From: Psettodes erumei
Taxonomy: Eukaryota; Chordata; Actinopteri; Pleuronectiformes; Psettodidae
Direction of reading: 5' to 3'
NCBI GenBank assembly: GCA_016785225.1
Contig: JAFBJZ010000915.1
Coordinates: 2,542,001-2,606,000, forward strand
DNA: 64,000 nt
Position 1 is the first letter of the stretch. The number at the start of each line of letters is the position of its first letter. Shown one piece after another: positions 44,801 to 56,700 of the stretch. Both the position numbers and the translations under genes were made by a program. The notes beneath the pieces were generated by a model that searched no databases, was not told the origin of the DNA, and saw nothing but the letters and a program-made list of their open reading frames with translations.

Positions 44801-47591
44801 TTTCTGAAATGGTTTGATTTTTGATTGTCTCATATTTGTAGGATGTGCGCATAGAAAATACCTCCTTTGCCATGCATTAGCATTGCTATCCTCTGCTTCA
44901 GCTAACAGGGAAACAAACACTGATGCAGGTGCTTTAGTAGAAGTGTGCTCCAATCAGTGGAAGTGAACCACAGATATTGTCTTCTTTAACTGCACACATT
45001 CTTCATCTTTGCCCGAACCTGGCACCGACGTCGCCCACAATGCAACGTGACAGACGACACTTGAGATTCGTGTTATTCATTTTCAGACTTGTGGTCTTCA
45101 GCCCCGACTGACTCTGACTCAGCTAAGTTCACTTGAGGCGGTGTCTGTTCAATTCAAGACAAAAGGTGTTATACAACTTTTTTCCACATATGTGGTAATT
45201 TAGAGCACCCAAAGATCTAGAAAATCAACATTGATGTGCAAAATAAGTGGAGAACCAAAAGGAGTCCTATAGCTCCTGATGTTGACAGGCTTCATAAAAA
45301 CCTCAACTGTACCTTTTACCCTTTAATGTTACTGCAGAAGTAGCCAGATAAGGAATAGAGCACTTCTCTGTGGTGGTTACTAGTAGTACAGTAAGTATCC
45401 TTTGGGTTTGAATAGAAATGTTTTGTTTTTATACAGCATTGCACATTGTACCTGTAATATAGGAGTTATATCAAAAGCAAAATATTATGAACAACAATAA
45501 ATAATGTATTGGTTAAAAAACCCTGAACAAAACAAAAACGTGTGTTGTTTGTTTAAAAAGACGGGCCATGTTATAGTGACAGTTCGTGCTGTTGCTGTGC
45601 CACATTAAGACAGCTGAACAAGAAATAAATGACTATTTTTAATTACTTTAAGCATGCCCAAACTGATCCAGTGTCATTTTTTGACTTGTAAATTTGCCCT
45701 TTCACACACAAAAAAAGAAAAGTGATTTGGATCAATAAATAACATGGTTACAAGTTTATAGCTTGTAATTAATGGCTTCATTTCAACTTAATGAACCATT
45801 TACTAATTCTTCACATGCGAGTTATTAAAGAGAACAACTTTTGCATTGCCAGGTTGTGGAAAATCCTCTTCCAGCATGACACTAATGGGGTTTTAGCCAG
45901 CTGCTTAATTCATTCCTACAAGGGGACTGTTTGATCTCCTACAACTTACTATGGACTATTGTAGAATCCTTTGTTAATGATCAAATAACATTTACAGGTG
46001 ACTAACTTTTACTTATGATTTATTAACAATTGAGAAACCAATTAACCTTGATTAATGCTAACACAGATAACAGGGTTAAGGTTAGGGTCTTCATAAAAGA
46101 CAACTTAATGGAAATTCAGAGAGTTGCTAGTCTCTTACTAACACTTATTTATCTAATTACAGACTTCATGCTGGAAAACAAACTGGCAACCTAAAAGTTG
46201 GTAAAGCTGAAGAATAAAGCAATTTATTAACCATCAATAAAGCCATTAAATTACAGCTCATGCAGCCTACATTAATGATGCCTCATCAGAAAGTGGTCGC
46301 AGTAAATTGGACACTGATAACAGGATAATAAAAGTGTCTTGTCAGCTGCCTTCATGAATAAGTAAACTTCAGCCCCTCAGAATGGCCAGTGATTATTTAA
46401 GCATTTCACATCTTTTTTATTTCTGCATTTCATTTCTTCAACAATTTAATTGCACCCAGACCTACAATAGTTTGAAAACGTGCACAAAAACGTGAGTTTC
46501 TTCATCCTGCAAAGAATAATAAAAAATAAAATCTGACCCAGGCAAAAAAGGATAGCAGGAAACTAGTGTTAATTCTATAATTCTCCTTCTAGTTAATCAT
46601 AATTTAATACCTCAGCATAATATACTTATAAAGACCAATATGTCTTGTAGTTTTGCCCCTTGCAGCATTCCCCAGCCCTGCAGTTAAAAAAAATATTTTT
46701 CTCTATTTAAAACAAACATTTCAATGTTATTATTATCATCATCATCATTACTATGGTCTTAGTAATTTCAGAGAAAAGAAAATATTTTCCTCTCATTCAG
46801 GCCCACTCCTAGTCACCAAGGCCCACCCACCCTTATCAGAATCCAATACACAACAATGCTGAAAAGTCCTGATCAGGAAATAAAACGGATGGAAACACAG
46901 GAATGACACAAAACAATTACTCGGCAAATTAGAGGTGAGACAAAATGTAGCTTAAAAGTCTCCTTTGAACCCCCACTCGACGAGGGATAATTACCTTCCG
47001 ACTAAAAGGTTGTTCCTGCATACATCTTCACCTGGAGATCATTTACACCCACTGAAACCCGTTAAAACCACATTTCCTCATTCAGGAAGTACAGCTTCAA
47101 ACAGAAGGTGGCAAATATCAATGAATTCTACTCTCACAAGGAGCTGTGTATTAAATAAAAATAAATAGATATTTAAAAGGAAGGGAAAGAACAGTCCATC
47201 TATAATGTTATTGTCTTTTTTTCGTCATTTTTACATTTTCTAAGAAAAATCTGACATAAGAAAAACATTATTTATGCCTTTTCAGATTTTTCTAAAACTT
47301 TTTACCTATATCAAGAAGATCATACAGATATACAGCAAAATAAGAGGAAAAAAATACAACAGAAGGAAGTCTTTAAAAACTATATGCAAAGGGAATTTAA
47401 AAACATAATAAATAAATAAAATACCAATATAATGATGATGGTGTAATTACAACTGAGTAGGTGTCTAACCGAAGCAGAGGAGAAAACAGTGAGTTTTATA
47501 GTACTTGGTTTTTGCATTAAGTTCAATAAGGGACCTCTTGGTAAAAAGTAGGGGGAGGGGTTACATTAGGTGCTGATGAAGATCCTCCATG
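44801..47591. other. Gap between convergent map3k12 and pcbp2
   Basis: This AT-rich stretch has no recognisable exon. Part of it, adjoining 47592, must be the pcbp2 3' UTR. A minus-strand AATAAA (TTTATT on plus) lies at 46426-46431 and another at 46223-46228, either of which could end it. A short ATC/ATT-rich run lies near 46725-46750. Confidence 0.5.
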
Positions 47592-50500
47592 TCAGTTGGC
47601 TGCGAGTCCAGTAGCTTCAGAAGACAGCCTGAGGAGCACAAAAAACAAATACAGCTCTTTAAATATTTACATAGTGAGGTGCTGCTTGATGCATTGCTGT
47701 ATTCAAAATCAGATTATCACTATGACAGTTATGTAGTTAAGACTTAATCTTAAATCTTGCGGTTTCTGTTGCAGAGTTACACAAGGTTGCCGTGAAGTTT
47801 GACTTATATGCTGCATGATTTACCCTCAGAAAATCCTTTATTATGAAACACCTGCCTGAAGCAATGTATTATAACCTGAGGTTGCAAGACAAATATTTCA
47901 TTACTCACATAAATTCCCATATTTATCTTAACCAAAATGGGATTTACGGTCTGTTAAACTGAGCTGGCTGATGCTCTGATAATTATCACATCACCCCTCA
48001 TCCTACTCTAACCATGTAAACTTTCTTTTCTATGGTACATTTCATGCAGGTTTGTGCAAATTAAATTGCTTTTTGAAATGAATGCACACAAGAAATGAAA
48101 ACAGAATAGTGTAAGCAGTATTATAGATTTAAAACCAGTCAGAAGAGAACCAACCACCAAAACACTAGCACAAATGATAAGGCAGAATAAAAACACTTTA
48201 AAAACATTAATACAAAGAAGTAATTGATTAAAATAAAAGAAATATTCTAATCAAAAGGAGGCTCTAAGTTTACTCAAAACCTACCTACAACTTATGCAAA
48301 TCTTCACATTCTATATGTTTACATTCTACAGCTTCAAGTACAGTAATTATTTTACTCATTTTAATTATTGGCCAGATTAGTTTTTGCAGTTTGTAATTTC
48401 CAGCTCCAGAACATATTCTGTTGTCTTTTCCCTCCAGTAAGATGATGAGTAAAATCCTGCTCAGGTTATAATAGTCTAACATGTAGAAAGCTTGCTGAAC
48501 CAGAATAACCAATTTTATTTAAAAGAAGCTGCTTCTGTTATTGTTCACTAAGCACTGAACCACTGTAAACTCTTTCTACCATCATAATGAAGCTATCAAA
48601 TGGCACTCCATAAAGAAGAGGCAAAACTTAACACACTGCTGTGTTGCTGTGTTCCTGTCCATTTGCTGCTGTGTGAGGATGTGTTGCTGTAGCCGGGCGC
48701 TTTCTTACCGGGCATTGATCAGATACTCAGCCAGGCTGATACTGGCATGGGAGCCAGTGATGGTGACCTGTCTGTCAGTTGAGCCCTCCACAGGGTTGGC
48801 AATCTTAATCTGAGCCCCTGACATCTGACGGATCTCATTGATCTTTGCGCCCTGACGGCCAATGATGCAGCCAATGAGCTGAAATAGAAAGTAAAGGTGA
48901 GAACACATCCACACCTTCAATCCCAACAGAAAAATGCAAACCAAGAAAACAAGCCATTTCTCTGCTGATATCAAACATTAAATAAGCAAAAGGAGATGAC
49001 TGTGACTTACATCATTTGGAATGGTTAGCTCATGAGAGCCAGTTTGTGCAGAGGCATCCATCCCAGCTGAAGAGATGCAAAGAAACCCCATGAGAGTTCT
49101 GACTAAGTGGATTATTGCAAATCTACAGCAACCACATTCCCTCGTTCAATCTGTGCACCTACCCTGGAAGCCCTGGTTGCTATGTGCAATGGGGAAGGGG
49201 CTCTGCTGCATGGCCAGCTGGTGAAGTTTGGTGAGCTGTTAAAACGACGGAAGAATCGACATGGAGAGCAGACAAAACAGAAAAGAGACAGAAACAATGA
49301 CTGAGAAAAAACATTTTAAAACTTTAGGCTGAAATTTTTGTAATTATTTCCCTTTTGTAAGTGGTTAGAATGATGATGAGAGGAAAATGTGAAATGGAAC
49401 ATAAGAGCATGATTTGGCCTAAGGTTGTTAAAAGACGTGATGTTAGCATTTTACTCTACAATGTCTGGAATTATTAAATGGATATGTCTATCAAGCAGTG
49501 GTGTTTGAAAGAAAAAAAAGAGTCAGAGGGATGAAATAAGAAGGTGGCATGGCTCCCCAGGACTAAGTTGCAAATATATTGGATCACTTACAGAGGGCCC
49601 TTCACTTACATCAGGCTGTGGAATGGCGTGCTGCCCTTGGACAGCATATGCCTGCAAGGAGAGAACAGCTATTAGGAGGGTGTGGCAGTGTCACACGCAC
49701 TGTACTCCAATATCCATCAGTTCTCCGTCCTTGGTGTGCAACAAGAACAAAGCCAGGCACGCTACTGACAGCATCTGCTACTACATTGATAGCTTGCATA
49801 TAATTCAATTCCTTTGACCAAAACTGCTTCAGGACAAAGTGGGAATGTCTTTCAACAAAAACAACAGACACTATCAGCTCAAACATAACAGTGACAAATC
49901 CAGAGAAACAAGTATACAAATGCATTTGTTCTTTACCTGACCACCTGCAAAGATGACAGGGGAGCCTGAGGGTTTGGGTCTGTATGGGATGGTCACTCCC
50001 TTCGGTGGAGACTAAGAAAACAAAAAAAATGACCATTGACTATTAAATCAGCAACACACAGAAACACTGACAGAAAATAAATCAGGGATAGTCACTACAA
50101 TTTTCAAGAGCAAACCACAATAAATAAATAGTGTCTGTACCTCAAGCATGACGACACAGATCTGCTTGACACACTCAATAATGGACTGTGGGGTCCCTGC
50201 AACTGTGATGGCACGCTCTGTCGAATTGGGCAGCATGTCCCCTGCTACTTGTACCTGAGCTCCTGCTGACTATGTAGACACAAACATAAAGAAAAAAAGA
50301 TTAGGACACGTGGGGAATAAGACATGAGATCAAAACATTGCAAAAATGTAGAAATATGACGACAAACCTCTCTGATTTCCTTGATCTTGCAGCCACCCTT
50401 GCCAATGAGTGAGCCACACTGGCTGGCAGGCACAACGAGGCGCATGGTGACTGGTGGTTTGCTGGTGGCCGTACTGTTAGTCATTGAGGTGCTGATGTCC

Positions 50501-51270
50501 TAAAGGGAAAGCGGCAGGATCAGAAAACCATTGAACATGTAGACGTTTCACATCTATTGTTATAACTTGCTTCATCTCAGATGCAGTGAGTAGATCTAAC
50601 CTCCTCCAGTTTCTCAATGATCATGGAGAAGGCTTTGAAAATCGAGGTGGTGGGTCCTGCAAGGGTAATGATCCTCTCTGGACAGTTCCCCTCCGAGATG
50701 TTGATGCGAGCTCCACTCTGCATAAACAGCACAAAACAAAACACAAATTACCCAACCAGTCACAGCATCACCATGTGACACATGAATCAGTTTTAGTAAA
50801 ATCATGAACATGCCTGTCCTGGTTCGCCTACATGTTAAAAAAAACCCAAATCTTACCTCTTCTCTCATCTTCTTAACTGACTCTCCTTTCTGTCAGGAAA
50901 GCACAAATGCACAATATTTACACAACATACCAAAGCATAGCAAAATGTGGACGACATCATTAAACCACTAAAAACATACTTACCTTGCCAATGATGCTTC
51001 CAACCTCCTACAATAGAAACAACATGTGTGTTAGAGCAACAAAGATATTTTTGCTGAGGCAACTTGAGTTGGTTTGTTTTCATTTTCCAGTAACTACAAT
51101 ATAAAAGACCCTTGTTATAATGGAGAGTGATAGTGATGCAGACTTCAGAATGGGCTCAGATTTACTTTCGTTAACAAAACGCTGCATGCAGTCAAGCTCA
51201 CCTTCCCATGCATGAGTAACCTGATGGTTAAGGTGACATTAAGTCCTCCTTCAACCAGACTTGAGTCCAT
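47592..51270 (-). CDS. pcbp2: Poly(rC)-binding protein 2 (hnRNP E2), 12 coding exons
   Basis: This is a KH-domain RNA-binding protein that binds C-rich sequences and controls mRNA stability, translation and splicing. Exons in coding order: 51202-51270, 50984-51007, 50857-50889, 50601-50717, 50368-50499, 50141-50269, 49937-50011, 49610-49651, 49163-49235, 49011-49066, 48709-48878, 47592-47628; 318 residues. There are three KH domains, with GxxG loops GKKG (30-33), GKGG (114-117) and GRQG (257-260). The stretches between them include SPPKGVTIPYRPKPS, GQHAIPQPDLTKLHQLAMQQ and DASAQTGSHELTIPNDLIGC. A longer insert after IFAGGQ found in some mammalian isoforms is absent from this model; 318 residues equals a shorter human isoform as I recall it. 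The closely related pcbp3 is the main alternative; location next to map3k12, as in human, favours pcbp2. Confidence 0.92.
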
Positions 51271-51336
51271 TGCTGCTGCTGAATTTCAGATACTGAATTG
51301 GCCAACAAAGTGAGTCTTTGGTCACTGGCTGAATGT
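51271..51336 (-). other. pcbp2: pcbp2 5' UTR part of the first coding exon
   Basis: A minus-strand acceptor (TTTATTTCAG) places the 5' edge of this exon at 51336, so 66 untranslated bases precede the ATG and at least one further upstream exon must exist. Confidence 0.6.
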
Positions 51337-52108
51337 CTGAAATAAAGTGGGAAATGTGACCATTAGAGACAAATGTAGTTACTGGACATTGTGGAAGTCT
51401 CAGCCATGTTTACTATAAAGCTCTTATCAGTGCAGATGAGCAAAGCGATGCAGACAGTTAACATCTTGTAGACTTTTACTGTACTTTAATAACGTTAGCT
51501 GGCCACTTTAGAAGAATGGGACGCTTCACTCAGTAATTCACATTAGACTGGCCCGAGTCCACTCATTCACGTTAGCACAATAACCCACTGTCTAACTGTG
51601 GTGATGTCTATTTCCTGGTATTAAACAGCTGTGGCGACATAGCTTGGCGTTTTATTTCAAGGACTAACTGTAAGCTACTACAACCATTTATTCGTATTAT
51701 GACAAGTTAAGTTGACAATGTGGCAACGGTAGCAACAGAGGGCTCTATGGACTGTGAATCCTATTTTAGAGAGAGCAACACAGCTAGTCACGCAAACATG
51801 ATCTGCAGGCTAAGGCAGCTAGCACCATAACATTTATACCGTAACTATGTAAAGTTCCAACAGCCTAATTGCTGAAATATTTCGCTAGCTCGTTTGAAAA
51901 ATACGTTTGTAACACGGCAACTGGCAGCTAACTCCTCACTGCCTGTCAGGCTGCCTACGGTTCGGTAATTTTCCATCCAGTTCGCTAGCGTTAGCATCGT
52001 CCGTTCCAGGGAATAGTCGGACCCCGCGGCCTACGGAGCGCGCTGAGTTATTCCTGTCCTTCACTCTGAAGCGAGGGAAAAACTAAGCTATATTTCTGGC
52101 CGGCTTAC

Positions 52109-52240
52109 CCGAACCGTCCCTTGAAGTGTGTTCAGGGGGTGGGTAGGGTGGCAAGGGTAGAAGGGGAGAGGTTCGGGAGGGAGTTTTAAAAGGATCCGGG
52201 GAAGAGGGAAGAGACACCGCTGTTCGATCGGACTCCACTC
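52109..52240 (-). other. pcbp2: Probable non-coding first exon and promoter edge of pcbp2
   Basis: On the minus strand ...GACGGTTCGG|gtaagc gives a good donor at 52109. The sequence just upstream is GC-rich, with a GC box (GGGGGCGGGG on minus, 52291-52300), as expected of a TATA-less housekeeping promoter. The 5' limit is approximate. The intron to 51337 would be about 770 bases. Confidence 0.5.
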
Positions 52241-52299
52241 TTCTGCTTAGCACAAAAGACAAAATGCTTTCAACTTTGACCTCACTGCTGCCCCGCCCC

Positions 52300-53255
52300 C
52301 TACCGGGTCAGCACCGCCCACCCGGAACACCAACCACTCTCGGCGGGAAAAAAATAAAAACATCAAACCATGGATGATATGGTATGATACCAGGATACCG
52401 GATGGAAAATGGCGCCCAGTCACTGTTATAAGACTGATCACCTAGAGCATACGCCGAAAAACTTTCTGGCTTCCGGGTTAGTTCCGGGTAATGCAGCCCA
52501 CTGAATATGCGCAGTAGTGTTACTCCAGTCGTTACTCTGGGCAACATGGATGAGTGGACCGCATTCTGGATGTGGCGTTGCGCGTTCATGAACGCTATGC
52601 AGGCTCACTTCTTATATGTATAATAAGACGTCTACGGGACTTGCTTGGTGCTTCAGATCATGGGATGTGTATACAAATGGCAACGACAGCAACCGACAAT
52701 AGAGATAATCTCTGGAAAGTCGGATAGCATTACACGTAAAATCGTTGATATCATAGTTAGTTGATGTCAGGCGTTTATTTAATTGTGTGATGAAAACGAG
52801 TCAGTCAGTTGGAAGTCGTTTGGCCATTTTCAATGGTAAATTGATTCTGCACGCGACATATTATTACCGCTTGGCTCATAAATTTATTTACAGATCAGGC
52901 AACAGACAACCTCTACCCTGGTTAACGGAACTGGACAGAATTCACTAAAATAACGACCCATGAAACAAAGTTAAGCAAAGAGAGGATACGGCACATGTAA
53001 ATAGGTAACTGAATATGATCGCCCAGTGTCATCTCTATAAGGTGAGGTTTGTGGTGTGTTGCTGCACCGCCCCCAGGTGGCAAGAATCAATCAATGCAGG
53101 TTTTAGTCATGAAATCTGTTGCAGAGGAATGAATATCTGTTGCCTGACAAACCCCTTCAGTTTTAGTTTTTACAAGTGTGTCAACAGAAGGAAAATTATA
53201 TGATTGTGAGTGTGAGGAGTATAAATTGTGATTTTTTCCCTCGAAACTTTTCACG
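52300..53255. other. Intergenic spacer between pcbp2 and the receptor genes
   Basis: No exon or known repeat was recognised. The left part is the upstream flank of pcbp2. The right part leads into the 3' end of the minus-strand receptor gene. Confidence 0.5.
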
Positions 53256-53259
53256 TAGT

Positions 53260-53265
53260 TTTATT
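53260..53265 (-). terminator. Poly(A) signal of the minus-strand receptor gene
   Basis: TTTATT reads AATAAA on the minus strand, about 460 bases after the stop at 53725. It is a plausible end for this transcript; another copy lies near 53473. Confidence 0.45.
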
Positions 53266-53724
53266 TCAATAAACATTAAAATGTCCAATAAATAATCCAA
53301 TATCTCATCAAAAATCAAAAAGAAGAGAAAGAGTCCAAAAAGTGAAGACAAATATATATAAGGTCAGCACTTTTACTTTACAGCATTTTGCTGATAATAC
53401 TTATGAGTAGAGAAATTATCCCATCATGTGTTTATCACAGGTGTCACACATTGGGAAAATAATGGTTCATATTTATTTATTGATGTCTTTTTCTATTATC
53501 ATTCTAAATTTAGCTCATTAGCTGAATGAGTAGTAGTAGAAGTAGCTTACAAGTAGTTGAGACAGCACTTACTGGTTATTTTACTGCGCAGATACATAAC
53601 TTTTCAATATTGAAAAAGTCCTGTTCATACAAGCAGCCTTTTTCAGATTATTTACACAGTGACGTTGTTGCTCATGTTGGAGACGACGAAGGCCACTCAT
53701 CTGTGGTGACGGCGACGTCAGAGC

Positions 53725-56700
53725 TCACGCTGCCCGGAGGTCGGAGTAAACAACATCATTGTCTTTACCACGGGTTGCGCTGTCGGCCGAGAGGGCATTC
53801 CTGTTGGAAAAATTCAGCTGGGTGTAGGTGAGTTCACCTGAATCATCTTCAGCCTGGAAAAAGAAAACAAAGACAGAGAGTGTGTGTCAGAAGGGAGCAT
53901 CTGTTCATTTCACACAGTGTTCACAATCATTTTTATTCATTTATTTATAAACAGGGCAGCCCAGTGGGTTTGCCCAATCATTTCCTCCCTTCTGCATCGT
54001 CTGCCTTTCCCTTAGTCATGGTGAGTTCATGCTGTTGTGCTCCCAGTGTTCTCCTATGTTTCTCATGTTCTGCATTTTGCAAGTTTTTTCCTTGTTTCCT
54101 GAGTTCAGTGAGTTTTTACCTTTTGCATCTGCCTTTGTACTTTCAATTTGGGAGTTTTTTGTTCATTAAATATCCTCAGTGTACCTTTCTGCCTGGTCTG
54201 TGACTGTATTTGGGTCTGTCTGTATGGAAATAAATTCATGAAAATCTGAAGTTTCACAACATTCACAACACAATTTATCAATGAAAAACTAAAACAGTCA
54301 TTCAAATTAAATAGGATGCAGACTAACACTTCTGTTTTCTGAGCTCAGAGGTAAAAATGTTTTTTCCTTACTTTATGCTGATAACTGTAGCTGTAGTCAC
54401 CATTGGCTTTCACTCCATTCAGCTTTGTGTACTTGGCGTTGGCATAAACTGAAGAGATTTTTTCTGAAGGAGGACTGCACTGTCTGTTCTCCTCTCTGAT
54501 GTTCTTGTACACTTTGTTGGCCTACAGGAGACAAAGAGGGGATTTGGTTTGTGTTAATATCAGATGCTCTCAAAAGCACTCAGATTTTTCAAATATCCTC
54601 AAACTCACCACTGTGACAGAAGCATACTCTCTTTCCTCAGGAGGTTCTGAAAATCATAACAGTAAGTGTAGACCATTACTTTATGTGGGGCAGTACAAAG
54701 ATGCATTCAGTGTGTCCTGTGCTTCTCCAGGAAACCATTGCCTTTGGTGTGCATCATGGATTAATGTTCTTAAATCCACTTTGAAATCATTGGAGTAAAA
54801 ATCATAACTACAGCGCATGCCTGAGAATCACCATATTTAAACATTTTCGGTATCAGAGTAATCAGGTGACATGGACAACACTTTGGATTTCCACATTTGT
54901 TGCAAAGTGGAACTACTAATAGCTAACTCAGCATAATAATTTTAATCATGCCAGCTGGCCATCCCCACATTGTGAAACTGTAGTTTCCACACTTTGACAA
55001 TCTTTATCCCCCAGTATTAGGTAAGACAGAATCTTATCTTTTTTCAATTTGTGCAATCAGTATATTTACTGAGAGAAATGAAAAGTGTCAGTAGTACAGT
55101 CAACTTCCTGTGTGTAATTTCTTTTGCCTCACCCTTTGGTTTTGAAGTCCTTTTCCTGTAGAAGTTCAGCACAGCGATCAACAAGAGGACAAACATGACG
55201 ACCAGAGTCAGGTACACGTACAGCATCACATGTGTGGAAGCTTGAGGAGAACAACAAGTTTGTTTTACGAAAGTGTCCTGCTTATTTGTGTTTATAGTCA
55301 TGGAAAATTAATATACTGATTTCATGCACATGAGCACAAATTTGCCATTTTTTCATGATAGCACAACTTGAAACTAATACATTTCAATTGCTGGCCCAGT
55401 GTCACAGCAATTTAACAGAATTCTTTCAGGAAATTTAACGTACTGATCTAGGGACAAGAATTTTTCCTTATATGGACTTGTACTGACTCCAGTATTATTA
55501 AGTGGGTTTATGGTTCGCTCACAAAAAAAATGTTTAAATGTAGCACTGGCTGTCATGGAAAAGAAGATGTCGACTTTGTGTCCATGCGCACAAAATCAAT
55601 AGATTTGGTAGAGGTAGTAACCACGCACTAGGATCTCCACACTCATTATGTAAATGCTTTCTGTCATAAAACTTAAGCTATCAAATACAGATATACTTTC
55701 AATTGCTGGTATCTCAGTCTGCTGCTGGGCAGACGGGCTGATGACGTCAGGGAAAATCGATGAATGTGGTAAACCTCCTGTTGTTGGCGGTGCTGAGGAA
55801 GCTGATGGGTCTGATGCTGTCATAGGAAAAACAAAAATACAGTAACTTCTTTACAAATAAGTATTTTGCTTTTTATTCCTAGACAAAAATCTTTATCCTG
55901 TCCCTGTCAAAGTAATCAATGGGATTGGGTCATTAATATTCAAATAAGCAATAGTTTATGTATTTGTGTCAATGTTTGGGTGTGCCAGTTATTTTTTTTG
56001 CTGGCTTTAAATGAGTATTATAATGAACAACAGAATTTTCCTCCAGAGACATCAAGGAATACTTTTTGGGGGTTCAGGAGAAACTCACCATCTGTAACCA
56101 TGATCTCAAAGTCCCTGTGTGAAGATTTGCCCTGACGACATCTGTACCATCCTGAATCAGTCTCAGTCAGCTGTGTGATGGTCACAAACAGATATCCATG
56201 TCCATTTGAATCCTCTAAATATCTGATGTTGTACCTGCCTTTCTCTTTTGATTTACCAGTAGTTTCAACAAGGATGCCACTTCCTCTACACTCTTTCTTA
56301 CAGAAGTACTTCCTGTGTTCAGTTGAAGTAAAGGAGCATTCAACTGTGACATGTCCCCCAATTCTTGTGTTGAGGGGGTTTGGAGGGTCACAGCTTCCAT
56401 CCAGTAGTGCTGTTGCAAAGACAAACAATAGAAAAACTGTTTCTGTCTGTCTTAAGATGATGCCATCTGATCACAATTATTAGACCTTCAAATCTGATCC
56501 ACAGTCAGTCTGTGTGTCAGTTAATGGATTCTTCCAGCAAGGACTCTTCAGAATCTCACTCTCTGAGATTGGATTGAACACGCTTTCACTAATTTTGACA
56601 CTCTAACAAAATAGTTTATGTGTTTAGATTTTTTAGACATATTCACACTGCAATTTACAAACTGTCACAGAACTCTTCTAGGAAGTTTTCATCTGGAGCA

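Noticed and set aside
44570..44953. Small open frames on both strands downstream of map3k12
   Set aside because: They lie wholly or largely inside the inverted-repeat element at 44441-44800.
53880..54203. 107-codon hydrophobic frame
   Set aside because: It lies in a receptor intron, is T-rich low-complexity and resembles a retroelement tail; no membrane protein family was recognised.
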